Below are positions 1 to 9,448 of a stretch of DNA of 64,000 nt, one piece after another (position 1 is the stretch's first letter; each line of letters opens with the position of its first letter). This stretch comes from Pedobacter sp. Leaf41. Lineage in GTDB: Bacteria > Bacteroidota > Bacteroidia > Sphingobacteriales > Sphingobacteriaceae. The notes under the pieces are model-generated. The model saw only the letters and a list, made by a program, of their open reading frames with translations. It had not been told where the DNA came from and ran no database searches. Made by a program: the position numbers and the translations under genes. The DNA lies in assembly GCF_001422545.1 (NCBI RefSeq), contig NZ_LMLE01000001.1, forward strand, positions 658,830 through 722,829, in the 5' to 3' direction.

Positions 1-727
1 AGTTGATTGCACCATCGCCGAAATATTCTACAATTGCACCGGTACCGCCTTTAACAGTTAGGATACCTGCAACTTTTAAAATCACATCTTTTGCTGCGGT
101 CCAGCCGTTTAATTTACCGGTTAACTTAACACCGATTAATTTAGGAAATTTAAGTTCCCAAGGTAAACCCGCCATCACATCGCAAGCATCGGCACCGCCA
201 ACACCAATAGCAACCATGCCCAAACCACCAGCATTAACGGTGTGTGAGTCGGTTCCAATCATCATTCCGCCAGGGAAAGCATAATTTTCTAAAACTACCT
301 GGTGAATAATACCTGCACCTGGTTTCCAGAAACCGATACCATATTTATTGGATACAGAAGATAAGAAATCAAAAACTTCAGCACTTTCTGTTCTAGCATG
401 AGGAAGATCTATCGCTGCACCTTCTTTAGCAGTAATTAAGTGATCGCAATGAACCGTTGAAGGAACAGCAACTTGTGGACGACCGGCTTGCATAAATTGC
501 AGAAGTGCCATTTGTGCGGTAGCATCTTGCATTGCAACGCGGTCTGGAGCGAAATCTACATAATCAGTTCCACGAGAAAATGATTTTTTAGGATCGCCAT
601 CCCAAAGGTGGGCGTATAATATTTTTTCTGATAATGTTAAAGGTCTGCCTACAATTTTACGGGCCGCATCTACACGCGGGCCGAAATTTGCGTAAACCTT
701 CTTAATCATGTCTATGTCGAAAGCCAT
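1..727 (-). CDS. Aconitate hydratase, N-terminal part (cut by window edge)
   Basis: This is the first ~242 residues of an aconitase of the AcnA/mitochondrial type, which interconverts citrate and isocitrate in the TCA cycle using a [4Fe-4S] cluster. The start is the ATG at 727-725, reading [15 protein letters not shown]. Recognisable family segments are [53 protein letters not shown] and [13 protein letters not shown]. The cluster cysteines normally lie further on and fall outside the window. It lies 191 bp downstream of acnB in the same direction, but a terminator-like hairpin separates the two, so it may have its own promoter. The family assignment is firm. The subtype is inferred from the N-terminal segments only. 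Confidence 0.93.
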   Translation of the reverse strand, partial: MAFDIDMIKKVYANFGPRVDAARKIVGRPLTLSEKILYAHLWDGDPKKSFSRGTDYVDFAPDRVAMQDATAQMALLQFMQAGRPQVAVPSTVHCDHLITAKEGAAIDLPHARTESAEVFDFLSSVSNKYGIGFWKPGAGIIHQVVLENYAFPGGMMIGTDSHTVNAGGLGMVAIGVGGADACDVMAGLPWELKFPKLIGVKLTGKLNGWTAAKDVILKVAGILTVKGGTGAIVEYFGDGAIN

Positions 728-851
728 ACTTTATTTTTTTAAAATTATTGTCAATTCCAATACAAACTAAATTAAACATTTTTTGACAGACTTATTTTTA
801 TGATTTGTCAAAAAGTATAATTTAAAAACATTCTATGCTGTTTTTGCATAA

Positions 852-888
852 TTAAAGAGGCTATCCGATAAGTCAGACAGCCTCTAAT
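852..888 (-). terminator. Stem-loop after acnB
   Basis: Arms agaggct (856-862) and agcctct (879-885) are perfectly complementary, with further partial pairing inside. On the minus strand the stem is followed by a short, imperfect T-rich stretch. It lies between acnB and the downstream aconitase gene, so it probably ends or attenuates the acnB transcript. The T tract is weak. Confidence 0.5.
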
Positions 889-918
889 TTAATAACAATA
901 AATGCAGATTTTTGTTTC

Positions 919-3684
919 TTATAATTTGGTAGAAACAGGGGTAAACTTGGTTAAGTTAATACCTTCAACTGCAGTTTTATATTCTTCGATACTTGGAATA
1001 CGACCTAAAATTGCAGAAAGAACGACTACAGGGGTAGAAGCCAATAAAGATTCGCCTTTTTTGCCATCTCTATCTTCTACCACACGGCCCTGGAACAAGC
1101 GGGTTGAAGTTGCCATTACGGTATCTCCTTTTGCTGCTTTTTCCTGGTTACCCATACATAAGTTACAGCCCGGGCGCTCTAAGTACATAATGTTTTCATA
1201 TTCTGTACGGGCTGAACTTTTCGGCAATGCATCGCTAAATTCAAATCCAGAATACTTTTGTAGGTATTCCCAATCGCCTTCCGCTTTTAATTCATCAATG
1301 ATATTATAAGTAGGGGCAGCAACCACTAGCGGAGCTTTGAAAGAAACTGTTCCTGTTTTTTGCTCTACATTTCTTAACATTTGCGAAACGATTTTCAAAT
1401 CGTCTTTGTGAACCATGCAAGATCCAACGAAGCCAAGGTCTACCTTTTTATCGCCTCCATAGAAAGTTAAATCTCTGATGGTATCATGGGTGTAGCGTTT
1501 AGAAACATCAACATTATTCACATCCGGATCGGCAATCATTGGCTCTTCAATCAGATCCAGATCAATAATTACCTCTGCATAATATTTCGCATTATCATCT
1601 GGCATTAAAGCCGGTTTGATGCCTGTTTTTATTTCCTCAATACGTTTGTTTGCTTTGTTGATTAAACCTTGTAGCACCTGGTTATGGTTGTCCATACCTT
1701 TGTCTATCATGATTTGAATCCGATTTTTGGCAATTTCTAAAGATTGAATTAAAGTATCATCCTGCGAAATGCAGATAGATGCTTTTGCTTTCATCTCTGC
1801 TGTCCAATCGGTAAATGTAAAAGCCTGATCGGCTAATAAAGTTCCAATGTGAACTTCAATAATACGGCCCTGGAATACATTTTCGCCATCAAATTGCTGC
1901 AACATTTGTAATTGAGTCGCATGCACCACATCACGGAAATCCATGTGCGCTTTCATGGCGCCTTTGAAAGTTACTTTAACCGATTCAGGAATTGGCATCG
2001 AAGCTTCACCAGTTGCCAGCGCTAATGCCACAGTACCAGAATCGGCACCGAAAGCCACGCCTTTAGACATACGGGTGTGCGAATCGCCACCAATAATGAT
2101 TGCCCATTCGTCAATGGTAATGTCATTCAGTACTTTATGAATCACATCAGTCATTGCATGGTATTCACCTTTTGGGTCGCGGGCGGTTATTACACCAAAC
2201 TCATTCATAAATTTCATCAATTTAGGAATGTTGGCTTGCGCTTTCTTATCCCACACAGATGCCGTATGGCAACCCGATTGGTAAGCGCCATCAACAATTG
2301 GTGATATAACAGTGGCAGCCATTGCTTCTAACTCCTGGGCGGTCATCAAACCGGTGGTATCCTGAGAACCAACGATGTTTACTTCCACACGAACATCAGA
2401 GCCAGCGTGTAAAATTTTACCTTGAGTTAAACCTACGGCATTTCTGTTGAAGATTTTCTCTACAGCAGTTAAACCTTGGCCTGCAATGGAAACTTCTTTA
2501 GCTGGGGCAAAAACAATTGGAGCTTCAATACCCAAAATTTTAGCGGCGAAAGTTTGGATTTTTTTACCAAATACAATAGCGTATGAACCACCAGCTTTGA
2601 TAAACTCCATTTTTTGCGGAGTTAGCGCTTTTGAAATATCAATTAATTCAAATTCGCCGTTATATAATTTTTTTGTTCTGGTATTGATCGTCAGTACAGT
2701 GCCTGTTTCAATAGAATAAACCTGTTCTAAGATAGGCTCATCGTTTTCATTGCGGATCACGTTGCCATTTTCATCAATCTTTTTTACCCAATTTTTAAGG
2801 TCGATACCAATACCACCTGTTACATCAACTGTGGTAAGGAAAATTGGGGAAATGCCATTAGTACCACCAACAATAGGTGCAATGTTTACAAATGGAATGT
2901 AAGGACTAGATTTTTTACCTGTCCAAAGTGCTACATTGTTTACCCCCGACATGCGAGAAGAACCCACACCCATCGTACCTTTTTCAGCAACCAACATCAC
3001 ACTTTTATCCGCATGCTGTGCCTGCAAAGCTTGAATTTCTTCCTGAGCTTCTGGCGTAATCATGCACTTTCCATGTAATTCTCGGTCAGAGCGGGAGTGT
3101 GCCTGATTTCCTGGAGATAATAAATCTGTAGAAATGTCGCCAATACCAGCAATAAAAGTTACTACTTTAATTTCTTCGGCTACCTCAGGGAGTTTTGTGA
3201 AAAACTCAGCTTGTGCATAGCTTTCCAAAATCTCTTTAGCGATTTCATTTCCATTATGATAAGCCTCTTTTAATCGATCTGTATCTGCATCATATAAGAA
3301 AACCTGTGTTTTAAGCACATTAGCAGCTTTATGGGCTTTATCGCCATTATCCGCCAAGGCGATATCTAATAAAACTTTGATGGAAGGACCGCCTTTCATG
3401 TGAGATAGCAGTTCGAAAGCAAAATCTGGAGTAATTTCTGCAACTACCGCTTCACCTAAAATTATTTCTTTTAAAAACTGTGCTTTTACAACTGCTGCGC
3501 CAGTGGTTCCGGGCAAAGTATTGTAGATGAAAAAATTAACAGCTTCTTCTCTGTTAAAATTATTTACATTTTTAATTTGCGTGATGATTTCACTCAGCAG
3601 CTCAGCGCCATCAATAGGTTTAGGGTGAAGACCTTGAGCTTTTCTGTCTTCAATCTCCTGGATATAATCGTTATAAATACTCAT
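919..3684 (-). CDS. acnB: Bifunctional aconitate hydratase 2 / 2-methylisocitrate dehydratase
   Basis: AcnB catalyses citrate to isocitrate in the TCA cycle and can act on 2-methylisocitrate. The protein is 921 residues, slightly longer than the ~865 usual in E. coli. The N-terminal HEAT-like domain (residues ~1-160) is followed by the swivel domain and then the catalytic domains. Visible motifs are GDSHTRMSKG and the cluster-binding RPGCNLCMG near residues 837-845 (Cys 840 and 843), with the third cysteine in VGSCMVHKDDL. It is transcribed toward a second, AcnA-type aconitase. Having both isozymes side by side is notable, though both types are common in this phylum. Identification is very secure. 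Confidence 0.97.
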   Translation of the reverse strand: MSIYNDYIQEIEDRKAQGLHPKPIDGAELLSEIITQIKNVNNFNREEAVNFFIYNTLPGTTGAAVVKAQFLKEIILGEAVVAEITPDFAFELLSHMKGGPSIKVLLDIALADNGDKAHKAANVLKTQVFLYDADTDRLKEAYHNGNEIAKEILESYAQAEFFTKLPEVAEEIKVVTFIAGIGDISTDLLSPGNQAHSRSDRELHGKCMITPEAQEEIQALQAQHADKSVMLVAEKGTMGVGSSRMSGVNNVALWTGKKSSPYIPFVNIAPIVGGTNGISPIFLTTVDVTGGIGIDLKNWVKKIDENGNVIRNENDEPILEQVYSIETGTVLTINTRTKKLYNGEFELIDISKALTPQKMEFIKAGGSYAIVFGKKIQTFAAKILGIEAPIVFAPAKEVSIAGQGLTAVEKIFNRNAVGLTQGKILHAGSDVRVEVNIVGSQDTTGLMTAQELEAMAATVISPIVDGAYQSGCHTASVWDKKAQANIPKLMKFMNEFGVITARDPKGEYHAMTDVIHKVLNDITIDEWAIIIGGDSHTRMSKGVAFGADSGTVALALATGEASMPIPESVKVTFKGAMKAHMDFRDVVHATQLQMLQQFDGENVFQGRIIEVHIGTLLADQAFTFTDWTAEMKAKASICISQDDTLIQSLEIAKNRIQIMIDKGMDNHNQVLQGLINKANKRIEEIKTGIKPALMPDDNAKYYAEVIIDLDLIEEPMIADPDVNNVDVSKRYTHDTIRDLTFYGGDKKVDLGFVGSCMVHKDDLKIVSQMLRNVEQKTGTVSFKAPLVVAAPTYNIIDELKAEGDWEYLQKYSGFEFSDALPKSSARTEYENIMYLERPGCNLCMGNQEKAAKGDTVMATSTRLFQGRVVEDRDGKKGESLLASTPVVVLSAILGRIPSIEEYKTAVEGINLTKFTPVSTKL

Positions 3685-4120
3685 CTTAGATATTTTATTC
3701 TCTTTCTTGTAGGTTCAGGTAGCGAAAATGCTTATTTCCTGTCGTGTGAAAAAGAATATATTTTTGTAAATTAATTTGTGTTATTGAGCCAATTAAGCTC
3801 AATATTTTGGTCAAAACAAAAATAGCAAAAATCAACCCTTAAATATAATTCGGGCAGGCTATTAAGTAATTTGGAATTGTTCTAAATTAATGTAAATGAT
3901 TGAAAATGAAGTCATGAAAACGTAGTAATTATTTGTTCATTTAGCTCAAAAGATAATTCAAATAACCCTTCATTTATGCCTTTAAGTATAAGTGATATAA
4001 CTGTCCATAAACGAACATTAATGTTCATTTACGAACGTATCTTAAAATGCACTCATGATATTATAACCTTACCGTGGCACTAACGACGCTAATTTTCTAT
4101 GGCACAGGTTTGGCTAAAAG
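3685..4120. other. Non-coding gap upstream of acnB with two palindromes
   Basis: No credible gene is seen in this 436-bp stretch between the acnB start and the 3' end of the NodB-like gene. Two short inverted repeats stand out. One is attgagc...gctcaat at 3783-3803, about 100 bp upstream of the acnB ATG. The other is the perfect palindrome gaacattaatgttc at 4013-4026, flanked by a second acgaac half at 4031-4036. The first is placed where an operator for acnB could lie. No regulator is identified. Confidence 0.4.
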
Positions 4121-4777
4121 CTACAACATTGAAAAAGTGAAACCTTTATCCGAAAAATATTTTAACACCCTTGGCAATGTGAACTCCAAACGATCGAAAG
4201 CTTTCAAACTATCATGAAACACCACTATCGAACCATTTTCGGTGTGTTTGATCACGTTTTGGAAACACTTCTCGGGCGAAAGATTAATGTCAAAGTCACC
4301 GCTGAGTACATCCCACATGACGATGTTGAGTCCAGAGTTTTTAGTCTTTGGTTTTGAGTCGGATTGCGTTTTGAGAACTAATGACTGTAGACTTTTGACT
4401 TGAGACTTTTTTATCCTTCCATAAGGAGGCCTGAAAAGATTGGTTTGGGTAAGTTCCTGGCACTTGAGGGTATTTTCGATATAGGTTTCATCGTCGGTGT
4501 TCCATCCTTTTAAATGGTTAAAAGTATGGTTTCCGATGGCATGTCCGTCATTTATTACACGAGCATAAACTTCGGGATGTTTTACAATATTATCGCCAAT
4601 ACAGAAAAATGTGGCCTTTGCATTAAAAGCTTTCAAAGTTTTTAAAACAAAATCTGTAACATTGGGTATAGGTCCATCGTCAAAGGTCAAATAAATAACT
4701 TTTTCGGTGCGGGATTTATTCCATAACAATGATGGATAATACCATTTTAGCAGAAGCGGCGATTTGATCAGGTACAT
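4121..4777 (-). CDS. NodB-type polysaccharide deacetylase with a repeat-derived insertion
   Basis: This is a carbohydrate esterase 4-type deacetylase of 218 residues. The five family motifs are present: TFDDGP (residues 31-36, metal-binding Asp pair), HTFNH (84-88, metal-binding His), RPPYGR (116-121), WDVLSGDFD (155-163) and VVFHDS (185-190). No signal peptide is evident, so the protein may be cytoplasmic or anchored through its N-terminus. The substrate is unknown; N-acetylated glycans such as peptidoglycan are typical. Between RPPYGR and WDVLSG lies a Ser/Lys/Gln-rich stretch (residues ~125-150) encoded by heptamer repeat DNA, longer than the usual connection there. The frame is kept, so the gene is probably still functional. 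It is divergent from the TolC gene. Confidence 0.9.
   Translation of the reverse strand: MYLIKSPLLLKWYYPSLLWNKSRTEKVIYLTFDDGPIPNVTDFVLKTLKAFNAKATFFCIGDNIVKHPEVYARVINDGHAIGNHTFNHLKGWNTDDETYIENTLKCQELTQTNLFRPPYGRIKKSQVKSLQSLVLKTQSDSKPKTKNSGLNIVMWDVLSGDFDINLSPEKCFQNVIKHTENGSIVVFHDSLKAFDRLEFTLPRVLKYFSDKGFTFSML
4328..4410. repeat. Heptamer-repeat DNA inside the deacetylase gene
   Basis: On the plus strand 4383-4410 reads as four successive 7-mers, gactgta, gactttt, gacttga and gactttt. More degenerate units of the same type (gagtc/agtct words) extend left to about 4328. The composition differs from the flanking codons and matches the low-complexity peptide at residues ~125-150 of the deacetylase. 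It resembles the heptad blocks found between genes elsewhere in this window. Confidence 0.6.
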
Positions 4778-4851
4778 TTTACAACCAAAGTTAGTAAATG
4801 CCTGTACAGATTGAAATTATTAAAGTTGTTTATATAGATTTGAAACAAATT

Positions 4852-6207
4852 ATGAAAATGTTTACCAAGAATAAGTTACTTACCGGATCTGCATTGTTAT
4901 TAGCACTAAGCTTTGGTCAAAATGTTAAGGCGCAAGAAGTAATCACCATTGAACAAGCGGTTGAAAATACGCTGAAAAATAACTTAAACATTAAACAAGC
5001 TGCTTTTAGTGCGGCGCTGAGTGAGGAAAACTTGCTCCAATCCAAAAATGCATTGTTGCCAACTTTAAATGGAAGTGTAAATCAATCTATGCAATGGGGT
5101 AGGAGTCAGCAGGTTTCGGGTTTATTCGAAAACACGCAGAACTATAATTTGAATCCCAACTTAAATGCGAACGTTACTTTATTTGGTGGGGGAACAAAAA
5201 TTAACCAGATCAAACAAAATAAATTTTTGTTAGATGCTGGAAAAACCAATGTAGATAAAGTAAAAAACGATTTGATTTTGCAGGTTGTTACTGCATATCT
5301 TCAGGTTTTAAATAATCAGGATCAGGTAAAAGCCACGCAACAACAACTAGAGGTTGCTAATTCGACTTTAAAACGTGAGCAGGCTTTATTGGATGTAGGT
5401 AACAAAACCCTGGCCGATATTTCTCAGGCAAAATCGCAGGCTGCAACTGCAGAATTGAACTTAACAAATGCGGAGAATCAACTTACGATATCTTATTTAA
5501 CTTTAGGTCAGTTGATGGAAATTCAGCCACCAATGACTTTTAAAGTTCAACCACCAATGGTTAATGAAATAGAAAATGTTAAAACGGCTTATGTTCCAAG
5601 CGATATTTACAAGCAGGCAATGGAAACCTTTCCTGACATTAAATTGGCTTTGAACTATTCAAAAGCAGCTGAAAAAGCAGTTGACGTTGCAAGAGGTAGT
5701 TTCTTTCCGCAAATCACTTTAGGTGGTGGTTTAGGTTCTGCTTATTACTATCAGTTTAATGCCAATCCATTGTTTCCGAACTCCAGATTTGCAGACCAAT
5801 TATCTGATAACTTTGGCCAATTTGTAAGCATGGGAATTCAAATCCCTATTTTTAATGGATTCTCTACACGTTCCAATGTTCGCCGGGCAAAAATCACTTT
5901 ACAGCAGCGTAGAACTGATGAAACTTTGGCCAAAAATAATTTAATTAAGGTTATTAATCAGGCAGTTGCCGATTTAAATGCCGCTAAAAGTCGTTATAGT
6001 TCAACTCAAAATGCATTTCAAGCTCAAAAAGATGCTTTTTATGTAATCGATCAACGTTATAATGTAGGCTTGGTAAACTCATTAGATTATAGCACAGCAC
6101 AAACCAATAGAAACAAAGCAGAAATTGATTTTATCTTGGCGAAATACGATTTAATATTTAGAGCGAAGGTGATTGATTATTACTTGGGCAAACAAATTAC
6201 TTTTTAG
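4852..6207 (+). CDS. TolC-family outer membrane efflux protein
   Basis: This is an outer membrane channel-tunnel protein of 451 residues from the chosen start. The start is the internal ATG at 4852 (MKMFTKNKLL), because it gives a normal signal peptide ending near NVKAQ. The ATG at 4798 would add 18 residues before the signal sequence. The mature protein has the two repeated OEP domains: ITIEQAVENTLKNNLNIKQA near the N-terminus and a second SKAAEKAVDVARGSFFPQITLGGGLG segment in the middle, with long Gln/Asn/Lys-rich helices. The downstream HlyD-type adaptor makes a tripartite exporter likely. No inner-membrane pump gene follows within the window. Confidence 0.93.
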   Translation: MKMFTKNKLLTGSALLLALSFGQNVKAQEVITIEQAVENTLKNNLNIKQAAFSAALSEENLLQSKNALLPTLNGSVNQSMQWGRSQQVSGLFENTQNYNLNPNLNANVTLFGGGTKINQIKQNKFLLDAGKTNVDKVKNDLILQVVTAYLQVLNNQDQVKATQQQLEVANSTLKREQALLDVGNKTLADISQAKSQAATAELNLTNAENQLTISYLTLGQLMEIQPPMTFKVQPPMVNEIENVKTAYVPSDIYKQAMETFPDIKLALNYSKAAEKAVDVARGSFFPQITLGGGLGSAYYYQFNANPLFPNSRFADQLSDNFGQFVSMGIQIPIFNGFSTRSNVRRAKITLQQRRTDETLAKNNLIKVINQAVADLNAAKSRYSSTQNAFQAQKDAFYVIDQRYNVGLVNSLDYSTAQTNRNKAEIDFILAKYDLIFRAKVIDYYLGKQITF

Positions 6208-6212
6208 ATAAG

Positions 6213-6240
6213 AGCAAGGAATGAGGATCAAGGAGTAAAG
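6213..6240. repeat. Degenerate heptamer repeats between tolC-like and hlyD-like genes
   Basis: Four consecutive 7-mers, agcaagg, aatgagg, atcaagg and agtaaag, follow the TolC stop codon, and the A/G-rich pattern fades over the next ~40 bp. It is a weaker example of the seven-base periodicity seen at 4383-4410 and 7790-7825. Confidence 0.45.
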
Positions 6241-6339
6241 ATCTAATACTAAGAACAAAACACAAGAATCTGTAATTCACTAAATTAGGTTATCATCCTC
6301 GAAGTGAAAAATAAAACAAACGAAATACATTAAACAATT

Positions 6340-7680
6340 ATGAAACTGAAGCACATATTAATTACCATTGGTGTCATTCTTGCCATTTTAGCCGTGTTGG
6401 CTGTAACTGGCGTTATAGGTGGCGAAAAAATTGAAAAAGTTACCGTAGATAAAGCATCAGATAAAACTGTGGTAGAAACAGTAACTGCAAGTGGTAAAAT
6501 TCAACCAGAAACCGAAGTTAAATTAAGTTCTGAGGTATCGGGAGAAGTGGTAGAACTGAAAGTTAAAGAAGGCGATATTGTCAAAGCCGGGCAGTTACTT
6601 TGTAAAGTTCGTCCAGATATTTTGCAATCAGGTTATGAGCGTACAGTGGCTTCATATAACGCTCAGAAAGCAAGTGTTGCTGCCGCACAACAGCAACTGG
6701 CTCAAAATCAAGCTAATTTTGTTAATGCCGAAGCTACGTATAAACGTAATGTAGAGTTGTTTAATAAAAAAGTGATATCAGCATCAGAATTTGATGCCGC
6801 CAAAGCTGCCTATTTAACAGCAAAAGCAACCTTAGCCAGTGCAAAAGAAAATGTAACTGGTGCTAAATTTACTTTAGAGCAAACAGGTGCAAATGTGAAG
6901 GAAGCAGGTGCCAATTTAGCCAGAACAACCATTTATGCTCCGGCAGATGGTGTAGTTTCAAAACTATCAATCGAATTGGGCGATCGTATTTTGGGAACCT
7001 CGCAAATGGCTGGTACCGAAATTATGCGTATTTCCAATCTTTCATCAATGGAAGTAAATGTAGATGTAAATGAAAACGATATTACCCGTGTTAAAGTGGG
7101 CGATAAAGCTTCTATTGAGGTTGATGCTTTTGCTGATAAAAAATTTAGAGGTGTAGTAACAGAAATTGCAAGTTCATCAACAGCAGTTGGAACAACTACT
7201 TCCACTTCAGTAGATCAGGTAACTAACTTCTCTGTAAAAATCAGAATTACAGAAGTAATGGAAGGCAAACAACAATCTATTTTCCGTCCGGGAATGTCGG
7301 CAACTGTTGATATTGAAAGTGAAACCGTTAATGGTTTAGCTGTTCCAATTCAGGCCGTATTTACCGAAAGTGGTAAGGCAGGCGAAGGCGACAAAAATAG
7401 CGGGAATCAGGAAAATACCGATAAGCAGAAGTCGAAATTAACCGATAAGAAAATAAAACAATTCGTATATACTTTTGATTCCAAAACAAAGAAGGTAAAA
7501 AAAGTTGAAGTGAATACAGGGATCCAGAATGATCAGTTTATCATCGTTAAATCGGGTGTAAAAGCTGGTCAGGAAATTGTAACAGGTCCTTATTCAGCAA
7601 TCCAAAATAAGTTAAAAGACGGTATGGTTGTAGAAAAAACGGCTAAGGATCAGCTGTTTAACAAAGACGGCAAGAAGTAG
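6340..7680 (+). CDS. HlyD/RND-type periplasmic efflux adaptor
   Basis: This is a membrane fusion protein of 446 residues linking an inner membrane pump to TolC. An N-terminal membrane anchor (residues ~5-28) is followed by the first half of the lipoyl-like domain (SGEVVELKVKEGDIVKAGQ, ~68-86). An alpha-helical hairpin rich in Ala/Gln/Lys (~105-195) follows. The second lipoyl half has the segment TTIYAPADGVVSKLSIELGD, and a beta-barrel domain comes after. The C-terminal part has a Lys/Gly-rich hydrophilic insertion (EGDKNSGNQENTDKQ, residues ~348-362). It is 132 bp downstream of the TolC gene and probably co-transcribed. Such adaptors usually precede a MacB-type ABC or RND pump, but gpsA follows here instead. 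Confidence 0.92.
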   Translation: MKLKHILITIGVILAILAVLAVTGVIGGEKIEKVTVDKASDKTVVETVTASGKIQPETEVKLSSEVSGEVVELKVKEGDIVKAGQLLCKVRPDILQSGYERTVASYNAQKASVAAAQQQLAQNQANFVNAEATYKRNVELFNKKVISASEFDAAKAAYLTAKATLASAKENVTGAKFTLEQTGANVKEAGANLARTTIYAPADGVVSKLSIELGDRILGTSQMAGTEIMRISNLSSMEVNVDVNENDITRVKVGDKASIEVDAFADKKFRGVVTEIASSSTAVGTTTSTSVDQVTNFSVKIRITEVMEGKQQSIFRPGMSATVDIESETVNGLAVPIQAVFTESGKAGEGDKNSGNQENTDKQKSKLTDKKIKQFVYTFDSKTKKVKKVEVNTGIQNDQFIIVKSGVKAGQEIVTGPYSAIQNKLKDGMVVEKTAKDQLFNKDGKK

Positions 7681-7734
7681 TTTATAATTCATTGCAAGAA
7701 ATAGTAACTTGCACAACCGTTTAAGGTGTAAACC

Positions 7735-7825
7735 AGGGTTAGGGGTGTAAGGTTTAAGGTTTATAGACATCAAGTCTATACCTTAAGTCTTACACCTTTT
7801 ACCTTACACCTTTTACCTTAAAACC
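7735..7825. repeat. Heptamer repeat block with an imperfect inverted repeat
   Basis: The right part is a clean run of 7-mers: ttacacc, ttttacc, ttacacc, ttttacc at 7790-7817, then ttaaaacc. The left part (ggtgtaaggtttaaggt...) is the approximate reverse complement, so the block can fold around gtctat/atagac near 7761-7780. It fills most of the gap between the adaptor gene and gpsA and ends 12 bp before the gpsA ATG. Confidence 0.7.
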
Positions 7826-7837
7826 TTTTTTATAAAC

Positions 7838-8836
7838 ATGGTACCTAAAATAGCGATGATAGGGGGCGGGAGCTGGGCGACTGCCATTGTTAAAATGCTT
7901 TCTGATAATTTATCCGAAAAAGAAATTTATTGGTGGATGCGCAATGAAGTGGCTATTGATCACATTAAAAAGTTTAAGCATAACCCACATTATCTAAGTT
8001 CTGTTGAAATAAAATTGGCAGATGATAACTTGTCTTCAAACGTAAAAGAAATTATTAGTGCTGCTGACTTTGTGATCCTAAACGTACCTGCCGCCTTCAT
8101 AAAGGAAACGCTTTCGGCAATTACTAGTGACGATCTAAAAGGGAAGAAAATTGTTTCTGCGATTAAAGGTATAGTACCAGAAGATAACTTGATTATTGGA
8201 GAGTTTTTACATGAGCGCTACGCCATTCCATATCATGATATTTTGGTGGTAAGCGGCCCTTGCCATGCCGAAGAGGTTGCTTTTGAAAAACTATCGTACC
8301 TCACTATTGCCTGTACAGATATTGAAAAAGCTTCAGGTTTTGCATCATTATTAAATACCCATTACATCAAAACCAACGTTTCTGACGATATTTTCGGGAC
8401 GGAATATGCAGCTGTTTTAAAAAATATTTATGCTGTAGCAAGTGGAATTTGTCACGGTATAGGTTACGGGGATAACTTCCAGGCGGTATTAATTAGCAAT
8501 GCCATTAGAGAGATAAAACGTTTTGTTGACGCTGTTCACCCCATCAATCGCGATATTATGGAATCTGCCTATTTAGGCGATTTATTGGTTACGGCTTATT
8601 CTCAATTTAGCCGCAACCGTACTTTTGGCAACATGGTTGGCAAGGGTTATACCGTAAAATCAGCGCAGCTAGAAATGAATATGATTGCTGAGGGCTATTA
8701 CGCGGCCAAATGTATGCACATTAAAAACCTTGAATTTAATGTAGATATGCCAATTAGTAAAGCCGTTCACAATATTTTATATGAAAACCGATCGCCTCAA
8801 ATGGAGATGAAGTTACTTGCCGAGAAAATCAATTAA
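7838..8836 (+). CDS. gpsA: Glycerol-3-phosphate dehydrogenase [NAD(P)+]
   Basis: This cytosolic enzyme reduces dihydroxyacetone phosphate to sn-glycerol-3-phosphate for phospholipid synthesis. It is 332 residues, the normal length. The Rossmann nucleotide-binding loop GGGSWATA (residues 8-15) differs slightly from the usual GxGSWGTA. Other family signatures are VSGPCHAEEVA and the catalytic-lysine region YAAVLKNIYAVASGI with GIGYGDNF. The start ATG at 7838 lies just after a heptamer repeat block. The link to the upstream efflux genes is probably positional only. Confidence 0.96.
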   Translation: MVPKIAMIGGGSWATAIVKMLSDNLSEKEIYWWMRNEVAIDHIKKFKHNPHYLSSVEIKLADDNLSSNVKEIISAADFVILNVPAAFIKETLSAITSDDLKGKKIVSAIKGIVPEDNLIIGEFLHERYAIPYHDILVVSGPCHAEEVAFEKLSYLTIACTDIEKASGFASLLNTHYIKTNVSDDIFGTEYAAVLKNIYAVASGICHGIGYGDNFQAVLISNAIREIKRFVDAVHPINRDIMESAYLGDLLVTAYSQFSRNRTFGNMVGKGYTVKSAQLEMNMIAEGYYAAKCMHIKNLEFNVDMPISKAVHNILYENRSPQMEMKLLAEKIN

Positions 8837-9036
8837 TAGCTGTAAAGCAATGAACTGTTAATCGGTTACTGCAGTCCTTCTTTTCGTTTTATCTTTTTGT
8901 TCGTGGTACTGCTGGGATTAAAATTTTTGGGCCAAAAAGGATATCACTTCAATAAGGTTTATTTAACATTTTATAGTAATCCTATTTAAAACAAATTGGC
9001 TGTTATCGCGTTCTACACTAAATAAAAATAACTGTC

Positions 9037-9378
9037 ATGAAAAAGAAATTTGCAATAGGATTATTAACACTCGCATTATTTGGCGGTGTAAGCTTAAGTG
9101 TTAATGCACAAGAGAAAAAAACAGATGTTGGTAAAGCACTAGATAAAACCGGAAAAGCCATTGGAAAAGGTGCAAAATCGGTTGGTAATAAAACTGCCGA
9201 AGTTGCGGTGAAAGGCGGCTCGAAAGTAGCAGATAAAACCTGGAAAGGCAAAATGGCACCAGATGGTTCTGATGTTTACATCAATGCTAAAAACGAAAAG
9301 TATTACGTAAACTCAAAAGGTGCGAAAATTTGGTTAAAACCAAGTCAAATCAAAACCAGAGTAGAAAAAAAGAACTAA
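9037..9378 (+). CDS. Small secreted Lys/Gly-rich protein, function unknown
   Basis: This is a 113-residue protein with a clear signal peptide (MKKKFAIGLLTLALFGGVSLSVNAQ). The mature part has a degenerate Gly/Lys/Ala repeat region (residues ~30-78: GKALDKTGKAIGKGAKSVG and GGSKVADKTWKGK). A C-terminal block with YINAKNEKYYVNSKGAKIW follows, in which two beta-hairpin-like Tyr/Asn/Gly units repeat. It is probably periplasmic and basic. I do not recognise a named family with confidence. It is a single gene closed by a strong terminator. Confidence 0.75.
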   Translation: MKKKFAIGLLTLALFGGVSLSVNAQEKKTDVGKALDKTGKAIGKGAKSVGNKTAEVAVKGGSKVADKTWKGKMAPDGSDVYINAKNEKYYVNSKGAKIWLKPSQIKTRVEKKN

Positions 9379-9391
9379 AATAATGAATAGC

Positions 9392-9433
9392 AAAAAGCCT
9401 CGGTTGAAAGTATTTCAAACCGAGGCTTTTTTT
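9392..9433. terminator. Bidirectional rho-independent terminator
   Basis: The stem gcctcggttgaaa / tttcaaaccgaggc has one bulged base, is flanked by an A tract on the left and has seven Ts on the right. It sits between two convergent genes, the small secreted protein and rimO, and can serve both strands. Confidence 0.88.
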
Positions 9434-9448
9434 ATTTTTATAACTCTT

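Noticed and set aside
902..1309. Plus-strand open frame overlapping the 3' end of acnB
   Set aside because: It is antisense to the conserved cluster-binding region of acnB and has no recognisable features.
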